From an uncultured Bacteroidales bacterium (GTDB lineage: Bacteria > Bacteroidota > Bacteroidia > Bacteroidales > Bacteroidaceae), in contig CADCIP010000016.1 of the NCBI GenBank assembly GCA_902801485.1, positions 30,314 through 94,313 of the forward strand: a stretch of DNA of 64,000 bases. Direction: 5' to 3'. The notes below the pieces were generated by a model, which saw only the letters and a program-made list of their open reading frames with translations, did no database searches and had not been told where the DNA came from. Below are positions 24,313 to 33,596 of this stretch, one piece after another (positions within the stretch are counted from its first letter, which is position 1; each line of letters begins with the position of its first letter). The translations under genes and the position numbers were made by a program.

Positions 24313-25002
24313 ATGAACAAGATAACAATAGCCATTGACGGGCACTCTTCGTGCGGTAAGAGTACGATGGCAAAAGATTTGGCAAAAGAGATTGGATATG
24401 TGTACATAGACACAGGAGCCATGTACAGAGCTGTAACACTTTTCTGTTTGCAGAACGGACTCATCAAGGATGAGGTCATCAACACAGAGGAGCTAAAAAA
24501 ACGCATGAACGATATCTCCATAACTTTTCAGCTGAATCCTGCCACAGGCAGGCCCGATACATATCTGAACGGCATCTGCGTAGAAAACAAGATACGCACC
24601 TTAGAAGTTTCCGGAAAAGTGAGCTATGTTGCCGCACTGGATTTTGTCAGAGAGGCAATGGTTGACCTGCAAAGACTAATGGGAGAGGCAAAAGGCGTTA
24701 TCATGGATGGCAGAGACATCGGTACCGTTGTTTTCCCCAATGCAGAATTGAAAATATTTGTGACGGCAAGCGATGAGATTCGAGCACAGAGAAGATATGA
24801 CGAACTGATCGCCAAAGGGGAAAAATGCAATATGGAGGAGATTCTTACCAATATACGCGAACGCGACAGGATAGACAGTACACGTGCCGTCAGTCCACTC
24901 AGGAAAGCCGAGGACGCTATTGTCTTGGACAACAGCCACATGACTATTCCCGAACAAAAGGAATGGCTGCTGGCTCAATTCCAACGCGTAACAGCAGGAT
25001 GA
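24313..25002 (+). CDS. cmk: Cytidylate kinase
   Basis: The 229-residue protein has a P-loop ([15 protein letters not shown]) at the N-terminus, [14 protein letters not shown], and [23 protein letters not shown], all typical of CMP/dCMP kinase. It makes CDP from CMP. It lies between porQ and ispH on one strand and overlaps ispH by four bases (ATGA). The cmk-ispH pair is common in Bacteroidetes. Confidence 0.96.
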   Translation: MNKITIAIDGHSSCGKSTMAKDLAKEIGYVYIDTGAMYRAVTLFCLQNGLIKDEVINTEELKKRMNDISITFQLNPATGRPDTYLNGICVENKIRTLEVSGKVSYVAALDFVREAMVDLQRLMGEAKGVIMDGRDIGTVVFPNAELKIFVTASDEIRAQRRYDELIAKGEKCNMEEILTNIRERDRIDSTRAVSPLRKAEDAIVLDNSHMTIPEQKEWLLAQFQRVTAG

Positions 25003-25871
25003 ACATCGAGATTGACCACGGATCGGGCTTTTGTTTCGGTGTAACACGCGCCATAGGAAAAGCTGAGGAAGAACTGAAAAAAGACGGTCGCCTGTTCTGT
25101 CTGGGCGACATTGTCCATAACGGGAAGGAGTGCGACCGCTTGCAGCGTTTGGGTCTTACCGCCATCAATCACGAAGAACTGAAAGGCATTCAGAAATCTA
25201 AAGTCCTGCTGAGGGCACATGGAGAGCCACCTTCTACTTACCTCCTTGCCCAAAAGAACGAAATAGAGATTATAGATGCCACGTGTCCCGTTGTACTGCA
25301 TCTTCAGGAACGTATCAAGAAAGAGTACAACACAGACCTTGAGCACAAGAAGCAGATTGTCATCTTTGGCAAAAACGGTCATGCTGAAGTACTTGGCTTG
25401 GTAGGACAGACAGAAGGTACGGCCATTGTCATTGAGTCGACAGAAGACCTTCACAAACTGGATTACCATAAAGATATCTGTCTGTACTCACAGACAACCA
25501 AGCCCCTTGATGAGTTCAGGCGCATTGTTGAATACATAAAGCAGCACATTGGCAGCAATGCCACGTTTACCTTCTACGACACCATCTGCCGACAAGTGGC
25601 AAACAGAATGCCTAACATCAGAGAGTTTGCCAACAAGCATGACGTTGTACTTTTTGTTTGTGGGAAGAAAAGCAGTAACGGGAAGGTGTTATTCAAGGAA
25701 TGCAAGGACGCAAACCCCCAATCTTATATGATAGATACAGCCAACGAAATTGACCTTCGTTGGCTGCAAGATTGTAATTCTGTTGGTATATGTGGGGCTA
25801 CGAGCACCCCTAAATGGCTAATGGAGGAGTGCAAAATAAGAATCGAGGAGTTGCTTGGCAGCAATAAATGA
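24999..25871 (+). CDS. ispH: 4-hydroxy-3-methylbut-2-enyl diphosphate reductase
   Basis: IspH is the last enzyme of the non-mevalonate isoprenoid pathway and contains an iron-sulfur cluster. The 290-residue protein has the three cluster cysteines at Cys12 (GFCFGV), Cys96 (DATCPVV) and Cys197 (YDTICRQV), the same numbering as the E. coli enzyme, and RAHGEPP. The ATG at 24999 overlaps the cmk stop; a longer upstream reading lies inside cmk and is not used. Its 3' end overlaps meaB on the opposite strand by 54 bases. Confidence 0.96.
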   Translation: MNIEIDHGSGFCFGVTRAIGKAEEELKKDGRLFCLGDIVHNGKECDRLQRLGLTAINHEELKGIQKSKVLLRAHGEPPSTYLLAQKNEIEIIDATCPVVLHLQERIKKEYNTDLEHKKQIVIFGKNGHAEVLGLVGQTEGTAIVIESTEDLHKLDYHKDICLYSQTTKPLDEFRRIVEYIKQHIGSNATFTFYDTICRQVANRMPNIREFANKHDVVLFVCGKKSSNGKVLFKECKDANPQSYMIDTANEIDLRWLQDCNSVGICGATSTPKWLMEECKIRIEELLGSNK

Positions 25872-26915
25872 CGACCGCCTTCCCTCTAACACACTCTTTT
25901 CAGCAGCCAGTAACATGTCTGCTATTGTGGGATTCTGATAGAAATTGTTACGCAACTGCTCATTTATACTCTCGTACATCCAATATTTTGACTGTTCAGC
26001 ACGACGGTACTCAAAGTATCCGTTCTTCTTAACATAGTCTATATATTCATATATCATATCCCAAATCTCCTTGATTCCCAACGCATAGAAGCCACTGTAA
26101 GTAAGAACCTTTGGCTGCCATCCGCTATCTGGCATAGGGAACAATTGCAGGGCATTTCGGAACTGTGTGGCAGCTAACTGGCATTTGTCCACATTGTTAC
26201 CGTCGCATTTATTAATGACGATACCGTCTGCCATTTCCATAATGCCTCGTTTGATTCCCTGCAATTCGTCGCCTGTACCAGCCAACTGGATGAGCAGGAA
26301 AAAATCAACCATAGAATGACAGGCTGTCTCACTTTGCCCCACTCCGACTGTCTCTACGAAAATCTTATCGAATCCTGCAGCTTCACATAGGACAATCGTT
26401 TCGCGTGTCTTTCTGGCAACACCACCCAAGCTTCCAGCCGAGGGACTAGGACGAATGAATGAATCCGGATGAACAGAAAGTTTCTCCATTCGGGTCTTGT
26501 CACCCAATATGCTTCCTTTGGAACGCTCACTGCTGGGGTCTATAGCCAATACAGCCAACCTTCCGCCATACTCTTTCAGCACGTGTATGCCAAATTCATC
26601 TATACTTGTACTCTTTCCTGCCCCGGGAACTCCACTGATGCCCACCCTGACACTATTTCCGGAATAGGGTAAACATTTCTCTATTACTTCCTGGGCAATA
26701 GACTGATGAGAGGGGTTCGTACTCTCGACAAGCGTGACAGCCTGACCCAATATCGAGACATTGCCTCGTAAGATTCCTTCCACGTAATCTCCTGCCGTCA
26801 GCTGGTGACGTGCAAACCGGCCACGTTTCAGATAAGGATTGACTATAGAAACAGGCCCCACGCCACTATTAACGGTCAGGCCTTCATACTCTGGACTGTT
26901 TTCGGGATGCTCCAT
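25818..26915 (-). CDS. meaB: Methylmalonyl-CoA mutase-associated GTPase MeaB
   Basis: The 365-residue G3E-type GTPase has a P-loop GVPGAGKSTSIDEFG, AIDPSSERSKGSILGDKTRM, ETVGVGQSE and INKCDGNN. MeaB/ArgK proteins protect and load adenosylcobalamin-dependent methylmalonyl-CoA mutase, which Bacteroidales use to make propionate from succinate. The mutase genes are not in the window. The last 18 codons overlap the end of ispH on the opposite strand; the C-terminal helix there ([14 protein letters not shown]) looks natural, so the overlap is likely real. Confidence 0.93.
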   Translation of the reverse strand: MEHPENSPEYEGLTVNSGVGPVSIVNPYLKRGRFARHQLTAGDYVEGILRGNVSILGQAVTLVESTNPSHQSIAQEVIEKCLPYSGNSVRVGISGVPGAGKSTSIDEFGIHVLKEYGGRLAVLAIDPSSERSKGSILGDKTRMEKLSVHPDSFIRPSPSAGSLGGVARKTRETIVLCEAAGFDKIFVETVGVGQSETACHSMVDFFLLIQLAGTGDELQGIKRGIMEMADGIVINKCDGNNVDKCQLAATQFRNALQLFPMPDSGWQPKVLTYSGFYALGIKEIWDMIYEYIDYVKKNGYFEYRRAEQSKYWMYESINEQLRNNFYQNPTIADMLLAAEKSVLEGRRSSFIAAKQLLDSYFALLH

Positions 26916-26925
26916 ATCTAATGCT

Positions 26926-27993
26926 TTATTGTTTTACATCGATGTTAATAACTGTCTTTGGCTTTGAAGGGTCGTTGGTTATCAGTAAAACCCTTGGACG
27001 CCATTTTTCACGCTTCAGGTATTTCGGTGTTACACTTACCTTTAACTTCGTACTTGCTCCGGGTTTCAGCTCTCTGTTCCCTAAACTTACGGAAACGGCC
27101 TTATTAAAGACTTGCACCTGTTCAATGCGCAAATTGCTTTTTCCCCTGTTAAAGAGAAGGAGCGTACGGGTTAGCTTTGACTTTCCTGTCAAAGGACCGA
27201 ATTCTATAGAAGGTTCTGCAAGATATAATTCAGGAGCATTTTTTCTCTCCTCATCTGTCATCTTCGAAAAATCAGGCAGCAAAATGGCAGAAATCTGAAT
27301 CTCATTGGCTTCATTTATCTTGTCGCCCAAATAACGGGAGAAATACACCGATGTCTTGTTTAGTCCCAGCTGCAACAACTTGTCGCTATCCAACGTCAAC
27401 TTAATGAGTCCCTTCTTTCCCGCAGGCACATTCTCCGGGATATACTCCGCTGAAAGATAGGCAGGCAAATGCATGAGTTTCGGTCGGAAAGCGGTATGTT
27501 CCTTATTTATCAATGCCACTTCTACCACAGGGTGTTCACCTTTATGTACATCGTCGAACTCCAGATAGTTGGTCTGTATCTGAACATTTCCCAAATCTAT
27601 CGGATAATCATCGTCAACATTCTGAACTTCTGTAACTACAGTGCCTTGCATCCCCAGATATACGGGAGACTCGGATGCATTTGTCATCACTTCCACTTCC
27701 TTAAAGAAAGTTCCCAATGTGCTGGCATCATAAACCACCGCTATCTCGCCGCTCCCACCTGCAGGAACAGCATCTTTGGGATAAGAAACATCCATACAGC
27801 CACAAGAAGCTTTTGCAGAAGAAATCGTAAGAGGCTGATTTCCTTTATTAACAAAGCTAAACACCACCCGCTTGGGTTGCTGGAATTCCACCTCGCCCAG
27901 TTTCTTTATCTCCGCCTCTGGAACAAAGCGAGGCTGTGCATGCAGAGTCGCTGCACTCATTATACCAAAAAGGAACAAATATATTGGTTTCAT
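26926..27993 (-). CDS. DUF1573 domain protein, exported
   Basis: The 355-residue protein has a signal peptide (MKPIYLFLFGIMSAATLHAQ) and repeated immunoglobulin-like beta domains of the DUF1573 type: the hallmark KRVVFSFVNKGNQPLTISSAKASCGCMDV is followed by a similar second and third unit (for example RTLLLFNRGKSNLRIEQVQV). The CGC cysteine pair is typical. The function is unknown; a periplasmic or surface binding role is only a guess. It overlaps the preceding DUF4837 lipoprotein gene by four bases, forming a two-gene operon. Confidence 0.85.
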   Translation of the reverse strand: MKPIYLFLFGIMSAATLHAQPRFVPEAEIKKLGEVEFQQPKRVVFSFVNKGNQPLTISSAKASCGCMDVSYPKDAVPAGGSGEIAVVYDASTLGTFFKEVEVMTNASESPVYLGMQGTVVTEVQNVDDDYPIDLGNVQIQTNYLEFDDVHKGEHPVVEVALINKEHTAFRPKLMHLPAYLSAEYIPENVPAGKKGLIKLTLDSDKLLQLGLNKTSVYFSRYLGDKINEANEIQISAILLPDFSKMTDEERKNAPELYLAEPSIEFGPLTGKSKLTRTLLLFNRGKSNLRIEQVQVFNKAVSVSLGNRELKPGASTKLKVSVTPKYLKREKWRPRVLLITNDPSKPKTVINIDVKQ

Positions 27994-28988
27994 TTCTGTT
28001 TGTCTGTCTTATACAATGTTCTTAATGACGCCTCCAAAGTACGTAGCAAATCGCGCTTATCCGTTGAGGGTGAATACACGAACCCCTCGGTGACAATTAT
28101 CTTGCTATTTGCTGAATCAACCCTTGTCTGCGAAACGAAAGGTCCGCCCAGTGCACCATTTCTCATCTCCCACAGTCCACGTACCTCGTAAACTCTCTGT
28201 TCACCAATATCACGCATATTGGGAAACAGAACAGGAGAACCGTCAATCTTTGTCGTCTGCATCCACTGGTCCGGTCTGCTCCCGGGGATATTCTCACGCA
28301 TTACGGAATCACGGCAAGCCACAAAATACTCTGTATCTGAAATATCCTTGCCATCCCATGGTAATGTATAGAGGACAATATTCAGGTCTTTTTCATTCAG
28401 ATTTGTCCCCGCCCAGACAAAATTCTTTCCTATTTTGCTGGCCCTGATCTGCCTGGGAACTTTCAGGCCGTACCCCAACATAGATGCAAACCTCTGGGAC
28501 AAATCCCTGTTATAATGTTTACGCATTTCTGCCGCACGCATCTCAATCTGCGCATCATCTATTATGCCGCGAATATACATAGCTTTTTCCGAGAGGAACT
28601 CGCGTAACGATTCCAAATTGGGGGCTGACACCGTCACTTCTATCTGGGGCTTTGCCACAACGTCTCTGGAAACACCCACCATAGCACACTTCAAGTTGCC
28701 ATCCAAATGTACAAAGAGTTTACTGTGGAACGTCGTGTATGTCTGCGTATAATGGCGCGAAGATATCCTGACAGTTTGGAAATAGGGCTCATGACGCATC
28801 AGCCCGGGAACAGAACCTTGGGTTATCTCCTTTAACGAATCTGCTATATCGCTTTGCCAGATTTTGTCATCGACCACCAAAAGGAGTTCGCTTGGCAAAC
28901 CTTTCGAGGCCACAATCCTGACTTTCCTATCCCTTGAAGTACAAGAAATAAGGCAAGATAACAACATTATAACAAATAACAATCTCAT
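27990..28988 (-). CDS. DUF4837 family lipoprotein
   Basis: The 332-residue protein begins with a lipoprotein signal (MRLLFVIMLLSCLISC, lipobox LISC) and continues with GLPSELLLVVDDKIW and FVWAGTNLNEKDLNIVLYTLP, matching DUF4837 as I recall it. The function is unknown. It is the first gene of the pair with DUF1573 (ATGA overlap) and has its own -7 element. It probably sits in the inner leaflet of the outer membrane. Confidence 0.8.
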   Translation of the reverse strand: MRLLFVIMLLSCLISCTSRDRKVRIVASKGLPSELLLVVDDKIWQSDIADSLKEITQGSVPGLMRHEPYFQTVRISSRHYTQTYTTFHSKLFVHLDGNLKCAMVGVSRDVVAKPQIEVTVSAPNLESLREFLSEKAMYIRGIIDDAQIEMRAAEMRKHYNRDLSQRFASMLGYGLKVPRQIRASKIGKNFVWAGTNLNEKDLNIVLYTLPWDGKDISDTEYFVACRDSVMRENIPGSRPDQWMQTTKIDGSPVLFPNMRDIGEQRVYEVRGLWEMRNGALGGPFVSQTRVDSANSKIIVTEGFVYSPSTDKRDLLRTLEASLRTLYKTDKQK

Positions 28989-29046
28989 ATCTGTTTCCTA
29001 TTCTCGTTATAGCAGACTGTTTTTACAGCTTTTTCATTCTCACCCA

Positions 29047-29054
29047 CAAAGGTA
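29047..29054 (-). promoter_or_regulatory. -7 element TACCTTTG for the DUF4837-DUF1573 operon
   Basis: On the minus strand TACCTTTG fits TAnnTTTG and lies 58 bases before the DUF4837 ATG. Confidence 0.5.
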
Positions 29055-29148
29055 TCTTCTTTTTCCGAAAATGGCAAAAACAAGTCCAAAAACTTCCACT
29101 CTTGTTGATTTTTTTAACAGATATAACGGTTGAATCAGAATAATAATG

Positions 29149-29156
29149 TAATTTTG
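29149..29156 (+). promoter_or_regulatory. -7 element TAATTTTG for the GT-C-like gene
   Basis: TAATTTTG fits TAnnTTTG and ends 19 bases before the ATG at 29176. A TTG at 29130-29132 lies 16 bases upstream. Confidence 0.6.
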
Positions 29157-29175
29157 CCGGCGAATATTAATAATA

Positions 29176-30735
29176 ATGTATTTTATGAAGCAAACGGACT
29201 GTCACGAGCCGCTATTCCTGTTCCTTTTCGCAGTACTCATATCCACATTGTTCAGTACATGTTCTTTTCTGTACCCGCTTAATCCGTGGGACGATGCCAA
29301 CGTGTATATGACCATAGGCAATGCCATGCTAAGCGGCAAGGAACTTTACGTAGATATATTCGACCACAAGGGGCCCGTTCTGTACCTCATGCACGAGATG
29401 GCAGCCATATTGTCACGCAACAGTTTTATCGGTATCTATATAATAGAGATTATCTGCAGTTTCTTCTTTATGTGGTACTCGCTACGTACCATGCGCCTTT
29501 TCACTTCTTCTAAAATAGTATTGCCGCTGACCTACCTCCTGGGTTGGCTTACGCTCTCTTCGGACTTTTTCTATTTTGGCGATAGCGTCGAGGAATTTTC
29601 GTTACCTATTCTGGCACATTGTCTGTACTTCATGCTCCGCTTTGTCAGAAACCGCCAAACTCCGCTTTGGTGGCAGTCACTTATCATGGGAGTGGGATTA
29701 GGCCTTATCTTTTGGACAAAGTTCAATATTCTGTTCTTCTATATCGGAGGCACGCTTGCCCTTGCCTATATTGCATGGAAACACCAACAGTTTAAGGATT
29801 TTCGGCGTACCATCCGATTTGTATGTTTCGGTTATGTACTGGCAACCATCCCCGTTCTGGCATATTTCATTACACACGGAACATTCGGGGCCCTCTTTGA
29901 TGCGTATTTTATGGTTAACCTTTTCCAGTATCACGGTACCGCCACCAATGGCGAGCCTGACTTCTGGTGGTTCCCGCTTGTTAAGCTTTCTATCTGGACC
30001 GTATTTGTACTGCCTATCTTCTTTGCCCGTACACGATGGGAAATTAAACTGCTTATATTAGGCACATTCGGTATCCTTTTGCTTTCATTCGCCACTATGA
30101 CTGTACAATTCTACTACGTACTGCTGATGTACGTATTTGCACCACTATTAATATATTTCTTCAGAAACCACATACCTACGTTACGTACATACATCATTCT
30201 GGGAATGATAGCCTTTGTATCCGCCGCCACCAACTGGAATATCGTTACGCTCTTGAACGGAACATTCCCCCGTTGCGTTCTTGAAATGGCCGAAATAATA
30301 AATGCCAACGAGAGCGACGATAGCGAAGTGCTTACCTTCAGTTCGTACGATACAGGAATTTACCAGCACACGCGGCATCTGCCCCCTAACAAGAATTACT
30401 TTATGTCCAGCATTCTTGATCCGGAAATACGTAAGGAACAGGCCGACTTGGTTGCTTCCGGTAAGGTACGCTATCTGGTACGTGAAATCGGAGCTATCAT
30501 AACCTGCCATAAGTACTACGATGTTCCTATACCTGACAACTATCGTTGCATCTACGACAAGGAAGAATTGTTCCGCTATCGTTTAATAACCACGCCCCTG
30601 AAGTTCCTTTGGAACCTTACTTACCCTCGCGTGTTGCTTAAACATATCATGAAACCTGTCACGGTAAACCAACGTATGCTGATTTACGAAAGGGAGCCTT
30701 CAAAAGATTCTGAAGATAATAGAATTAACTATTGA
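29176..30735 (+). CDS. Polytopic membrane protein, glycosyltransferase 39/GT-C-like
   Basis: The 519-residue protein has about ten hydrophobic segments in the first 370 residues and a soluble C-terminus. After the first membrane segment it has NPWDDANVYMTIGNAML and DIFDHKGPVLYLMHEMA, an acidic-pair loop typical of GT-C lipid-linked sugar transferases of the ArnT/PMT type. Such proteins move sugars from polyprenyl-phosphate carriers onto lipids or surface glycans. The acceptor and donor are unknown. The start could be ATG 29176 or the ATG nine bases later. It converges on a GtrA gene, itself a class linked to polyprenyl-linked sugar transport. Confidence 0.75.
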   Translation: MYFMKQTDCHEPLFLFLFAVLISTLFSTCSFLYPLNPWDDANVYMTIGNAMLSGKELYVDIFDHKGPVLYLMHEMAAILSRNSFIGIYIIEIICSFFFMWYSLRTMRLFTSSKIVLPLTYLLGWLTLSSDFFYFGDSVEEFSLPILAHCLYFMLRFVRNRQTPLWWQSLIMGVGLGLIFWTKFNILFFYIGGTLALAYIAWKHQQFKDFRRTIRFVCFGYVLATIPVLAYFITHGTFGALFDAYFMVNLFQYHGTATNGEPDFWWFPLVKLSIWTVFVLPIFFARTRWEIKLLILGTFGILLLSFATMTVQFYYVLLMYVFAPLLIYFFRNHIPTLRTYIILGMIAFVSAATNWNIVTLLNGTFPRCVLEMAEIINANESDDSEVLTFSSYDTGIYQHTRHLPPNKNYFMSSILDPEIRKEQADLVASGKVRYLVREIGAIITCHKYYDVPIPDNYRCIYDKEELFRYRLITTPLKFLWNLTYPRVLLKHIMKPVTVNQRMLIYEREPSKDSEDNRINY

Positions 30736-30738
30736 CTT

Positions 30739-31140
30739 TTATTCGGTTTTTCTCACTACTGTGCGTATTATCAGGAAGTTTGTTACGGCACTGATAATAG
30801 CCATTGGTATATAAGCGACGGAATCATCCATATCGAATACTTCTACAAACAACCACATCAATCCCATGCGTACCACGAAGAGATTAAACATGTGTGCACC
30901 GATGACTCCTACTAAATTATGAACCGATGGAGTAGTCCTGAAAGTCCAATATATGGTAAGGAAATAATTAACACTAAGCGAGATGAGGTAGCCAGAGATA
31001 AGTGCCACCTGATATGGTGCAAAAAGACGCACAATATAGAATATTGCAGCATCAATCAAGGCACATGTTCCACCCACAATGCAGAAACGGACGAACTGCC
31101 TTGTCTCGTCTTTGTTAACTATCTTCTTTACCTTATTCAT
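30739..31140 (-). CDS. GtrA family membrane protein
   Basis: The 133-residue protein has four membrane segments and the GtrA opening RQFVRFCIVGGTCALIDAAIFYI. GtrA-like proteins are thought to flip polyprenyl-phosphate-linked sugars across the inner membrane or to help surface polysaccharide assembly. The ATG directly abuts the murI stop (31141), so it is the last gene of the long minus-strand envelope cluster. The convergent GT-C-like gene ends three bases away. Confidence 0.88.
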   Translation of the reverse strand: MNKVKKIVNKDETRQFVRFCIVGGTCALIDAAIFYIVRLFAPYQVALISGYLISLSVNYFLTIYWTFRTTPSVHNLVGVIGAHMFNLFVVRMGLMWLFVEVFDMDDSVAYIPMAIISAVTNFLIIRTVVRKTE

Positions 31141-31989
31141 TTATTCCAAATATACTCTTTTTGCAGTAAGCGGTTCACTCATAAAAGCCGCGGCATTACT
31201 CTGGAAAGCCTCAGCCTGTTCTGTGGTCAGAAAACGGGTTGTACCTCCACAAGTGACTTGCGCCCCCATCTCGGGATGACGATTCAGGTAGTCACGTAAA
31301 CTGTCTGCCACATAAAAACCTTGCTCAATGACGTGTACACCAGAAGGCATGTATCTGCTAATCTTGTTCATCAACAGCGGATAATGAGTACAACCTAGAA
31401 TTACACTGTCAATCTGAGGGTCCCGTCCAAACAGATTATCAATATTCTTCTTTACAAAATAGTCTGCGCCAGGACTGTCATACTCGTCATTTTCCACCAA
31501 TGGCACCCACATCGGGCAGGCCTCGCCTGTAACTTGGATGTCAGGATGCAGTTTGGCAATTTCCAACTCGTATGTAGCACTACGTACAGTACCCGAAGTA
31601 GCCATGATACCCACATGGCGGCTCTTGGAAATAGTGCCGACAACCTCGACCGTGGGGCGAATCACTCCCAGCACCCGACGTTGCGGATCCATCTTTGGAA
31701 GGTCGTTTTGCTGTATGCTACGCAGGGCTTTCGCCGAAGCCGTATTACAGCCCAGAATTACCAAGTGGCAACCTTGTTCAAAGAGATACCGTACTGCCTG
31801 CAAGGTAAATTCATAAACTATGTCAAAAGAACGCATTCCGTATGGGGCCCTGGCATTATCACCCAAATACAGATAGTCGTACTGCGGCATTAACAAACGT
31901 ATTTGCCGCAGTATTGTAAGACCTCCATAACCCGAATCGAAAATACCAATCGGGCCAGGATCCTGTGGGAACTTATTCGTTCTGATCAT
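31141..31989 (-). CDS. murI: Glutamate racemase
   Basis: The 282-residue enzyme makes D-glutamate for peptidoglycan. The two catalytic cysteines are Cys81 in LGCNTASAKAL and Cys200 in LGCTHYPLL, and the N-terminal IGIFDSGYGGLT matches the family. The first 17 bases overlap the end of the last skp/ompH gene. It lies within the cluster porG, uppS, bamA, skp genes, which groups wall and outer-membrane assembly. Confidence 0.96.
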   Translation of the reverse strand: MIRTNKFPQDPGPIGIFDSGYGGLTILRQIRLLMPQYDYLYLGDNARAPYGMRSFDIVYEFTLQAVRYLFEQGCHLVILGCNTASAKALRSIQQNDLPKMDPQRRVLGVIRPTVEVVGTISKSRHVGIMATSGTVRSATYELEIAKLHPDIQVTGEACPMWVPLVENDEYDSPGADYFVKKNIDNLFGRDPQIDSVILGCTHYPLLMNKISRYMPSGVHVIEQGFYVADSLRDYLNRHPEMGAQVTCGGTTRFLTTEQAEAFQSNAAAFMSEPLTAKRVYLE

Positions 31990-32503
31990 CTTGAGATGGC
32001 GCTGTTAGGCCAAGTTTCTGGCGTACCAGCTCAGTTACATCTACGCCAACTACGGGATTAATATACGGGCAAGCGTTGTCGTCTGTATTCAGAATATAGC
32101 CGTATCCATACTCCACGCCAACTTCCAGTAGCACTCTGTTCAGTTTCTTCTGAACCTCGGCAACCAAATCCTTCTCGGCCTGAGCTATAAGGCCTTGCAC
32201 CTGTACACGGAAGGCTACACCGTTATCCATCAACGTCTGAAGTTCTGCCTGGCGTTTCTGCATGATAGACTGCGGGAAGTCCTTTTGCCCCTGTAAGAAA
32301 TCCACAAATTTCTTTTGGAACTCAGCCTCTCCTCTTGCTGCTTCTTCGTCATACTTGGCCTTTAGAGTTTGCAACTCCTGCATAGCCTGAGCATACTCCG
32401 GCATTTCCTTCAGCACTTGCTGATAGCTTAAATAGCCAAACTGAATCTGTGCCGAAGCAATTACAGGAATAAGGACGAAGAATAATAAAAAAAGGCGTTT
32501 CAT
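31973..32503 (-). CDS. OmpH/Skp-like periplasmic chaperone (third copy)
   Basis: The 176-residue protein has a signal peptide (MKRLFLLFFVLIPVIASAQ), the Skp opening FGYLSYQQVLKEMPEYAQAM, a long charged coiled coil (about 45-125) and a beta-type end (YGYILNTDDNACPYINP). Skp-like proteins hold unfolded outer-membrane proteins on their way to BamA. This copy ends with a distinct charged tail (APSQDDQNE) and overlaps murI by 17 bases. It is the most diverged of the three tandem copies. Confidence 0.87.
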   Translation of the reverse strand: MKRLFLLFFVLIPVIASAQIQFGYLSYQQVLKEMPEYAQAMQELQTLKAKYDEEAARGEAEFQKKFVDFLQGQKDFPQSIMQKRQAELQTLMDNGVAFRVQVQGLIAQAEKDLVAEVQKKLNRVLLEVGVEYGYGYILNTDDNACPYINPVVGVDVTELVRQKLGLTAPSQDDQNE

Positions 32504-32517
32504 AATTCCTTATTTAT

Positions 32518-33021
32518 TTACTGCTGAATGCCAACTTCCTTCTTTATCAGATCAGTGACATCGGTGCTCAGTTGTGAGTTAACAAATGGAATTGCTCCAG
32601 TGTTAAGATCAACAACGTAAACGTAGCCGCCTGATTCGCCAACCTTCTTAACAGCTGCTATAACCTTCTCGTTAATAGCACCCATCTTCTCCATACGAGC
32701 TTTTTCCAAAGCCTGTTGGTTATCTTGGTACGACTGCTGCAAACGCTGGTACAGGTCCTGCAGTTCCTGCTCACGACGCTGACGGACATTCTCCAAAAGG
32801 TTTGCCTGTTCCTTCTGGTACTCATCCCCCTTCTTCTGCAGTTCTTCTTGCATCAGCTTCATGTCATCCTCATACTGCTTAGCCATAGCCTGTATTTCCT
32901 CTGTAGCAGTTACATACTCCTTCATGTTGGAAATAATGTCAGCACTATTGAAATGAGCAAACTTCTGTGCATTCATACTCAGGGGAGCTATCATCAAGAT
33001 AGCAATCACAAATTTCTTCAT
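32518..33021 (-). CDS. OmpH/Skp-like periplasmic chaperone (second copy)
   Basis: The 167-residue protein has a signal peptide (MKKFVIAILMIAPLSMNAQ), the opening FAHFNSADIISNMKEYVTA, a long Glu/Gln-rich coiled coil (about 45-110) and the end YVYVVDLNTGAIPFVNSQLS. It is 14 bases upstream of the third copy and 42 bases after the first. Three skp-like genes in a row directly after bamA imply chaperones with different clients or mixed trimers. Confidence 0.9.
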   Translation of the reverse strand: MKKFVIAILMIAPLSMNAQKFAHFNSADIISNMKEYVTATEEIQAMAKQYEDDMKLMQEELQKKGDEYQKEQANLLENVRQRREQELQDLYQRLQQSYQDNQQALEKARMEKMGAINEKVIAAVKKVGESGGYVYVVDLNTGAIPFVNSQLSTDVTDLIKKEVGIQQ

Positions 33022-33063
33022 AATCTTTATTAATAATTGTTGTTTGTTAAAATATTATTCTTA

Positions 33064-33570
33064 TTAATTATATCCCAGTTTAGAAAGCACTTCGTTAGAG
33101 ATATCTATCTTTGGATTAGCAAAGATAATACCAGAATCGCTGGCACGATCCAGAATCAGGCTGTAACCTTTCATGTCCGAGATATCCTTCACAGCATTGT
33201 AGATTTCGTCCTGAATAGGTGCCATCAGACTCTCGCGTTTCTTGTAGAGTTCGCCTTCGGGACCGAAATATTTTCTTTTCAGTTCAGCAGCTTCCTTTTC
33301 CTTTGCCACAACAGCCTCCTCACGCTGTGTTTTCTGCTCGTTACTCAGAAAAACAGCCTCCGACTGATAATTCTTGTACAAAGTCTGCGCCTCTTGTGTC
33401 AAGGCATCCACTTCTGCCTGCCATTTCTTACTTACCTGATTCAGTTGTTCGTTCGCACGTTCATAGGCAGGAATGTTCTTCAGAATATATTCCATATCTA
33501 TCAAGGCAAACTTCTGTGCCATAGCATCGGCACTAACCATGACCATTAAAATCAAAAATAACTTTTTCAT
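33064..33570 (-). CDS. OmpH/Skp-like periplasmic chaperone (first copy)
   Basis: The 168-residue protein has a signal peptide (MKKLFLILMVMVSADAMAQ), the family opening FALIDMEYILKNIPAYERA, a coiled coil (about 40-120) and the end GYSLILDRASDSGIIFANP. It starts 26 bases after the bamA stop. The arrangement bamA followed by skp is classical for both Proteobacteria and Bacteroidetes. Confidence 0.92.
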   Translation of the reverse strand: MKKLFLILMVMVSADAMAQKFALIDMEYILKNIPAYERANEQLNQVSKKWQAEVDALTQEAQTLYKNYQSEAVFLSNEQKTQREEAVVAKEKEAAELKRKYFGPEGELYKKRESLMAPIQDEIYNAVKDISDMKGYSLILDRASDSGIIFANPKIDISNEVLSKLGYN

Positions 33571-33596
33571 ATACGTAAACTTATGATATGTTATTA

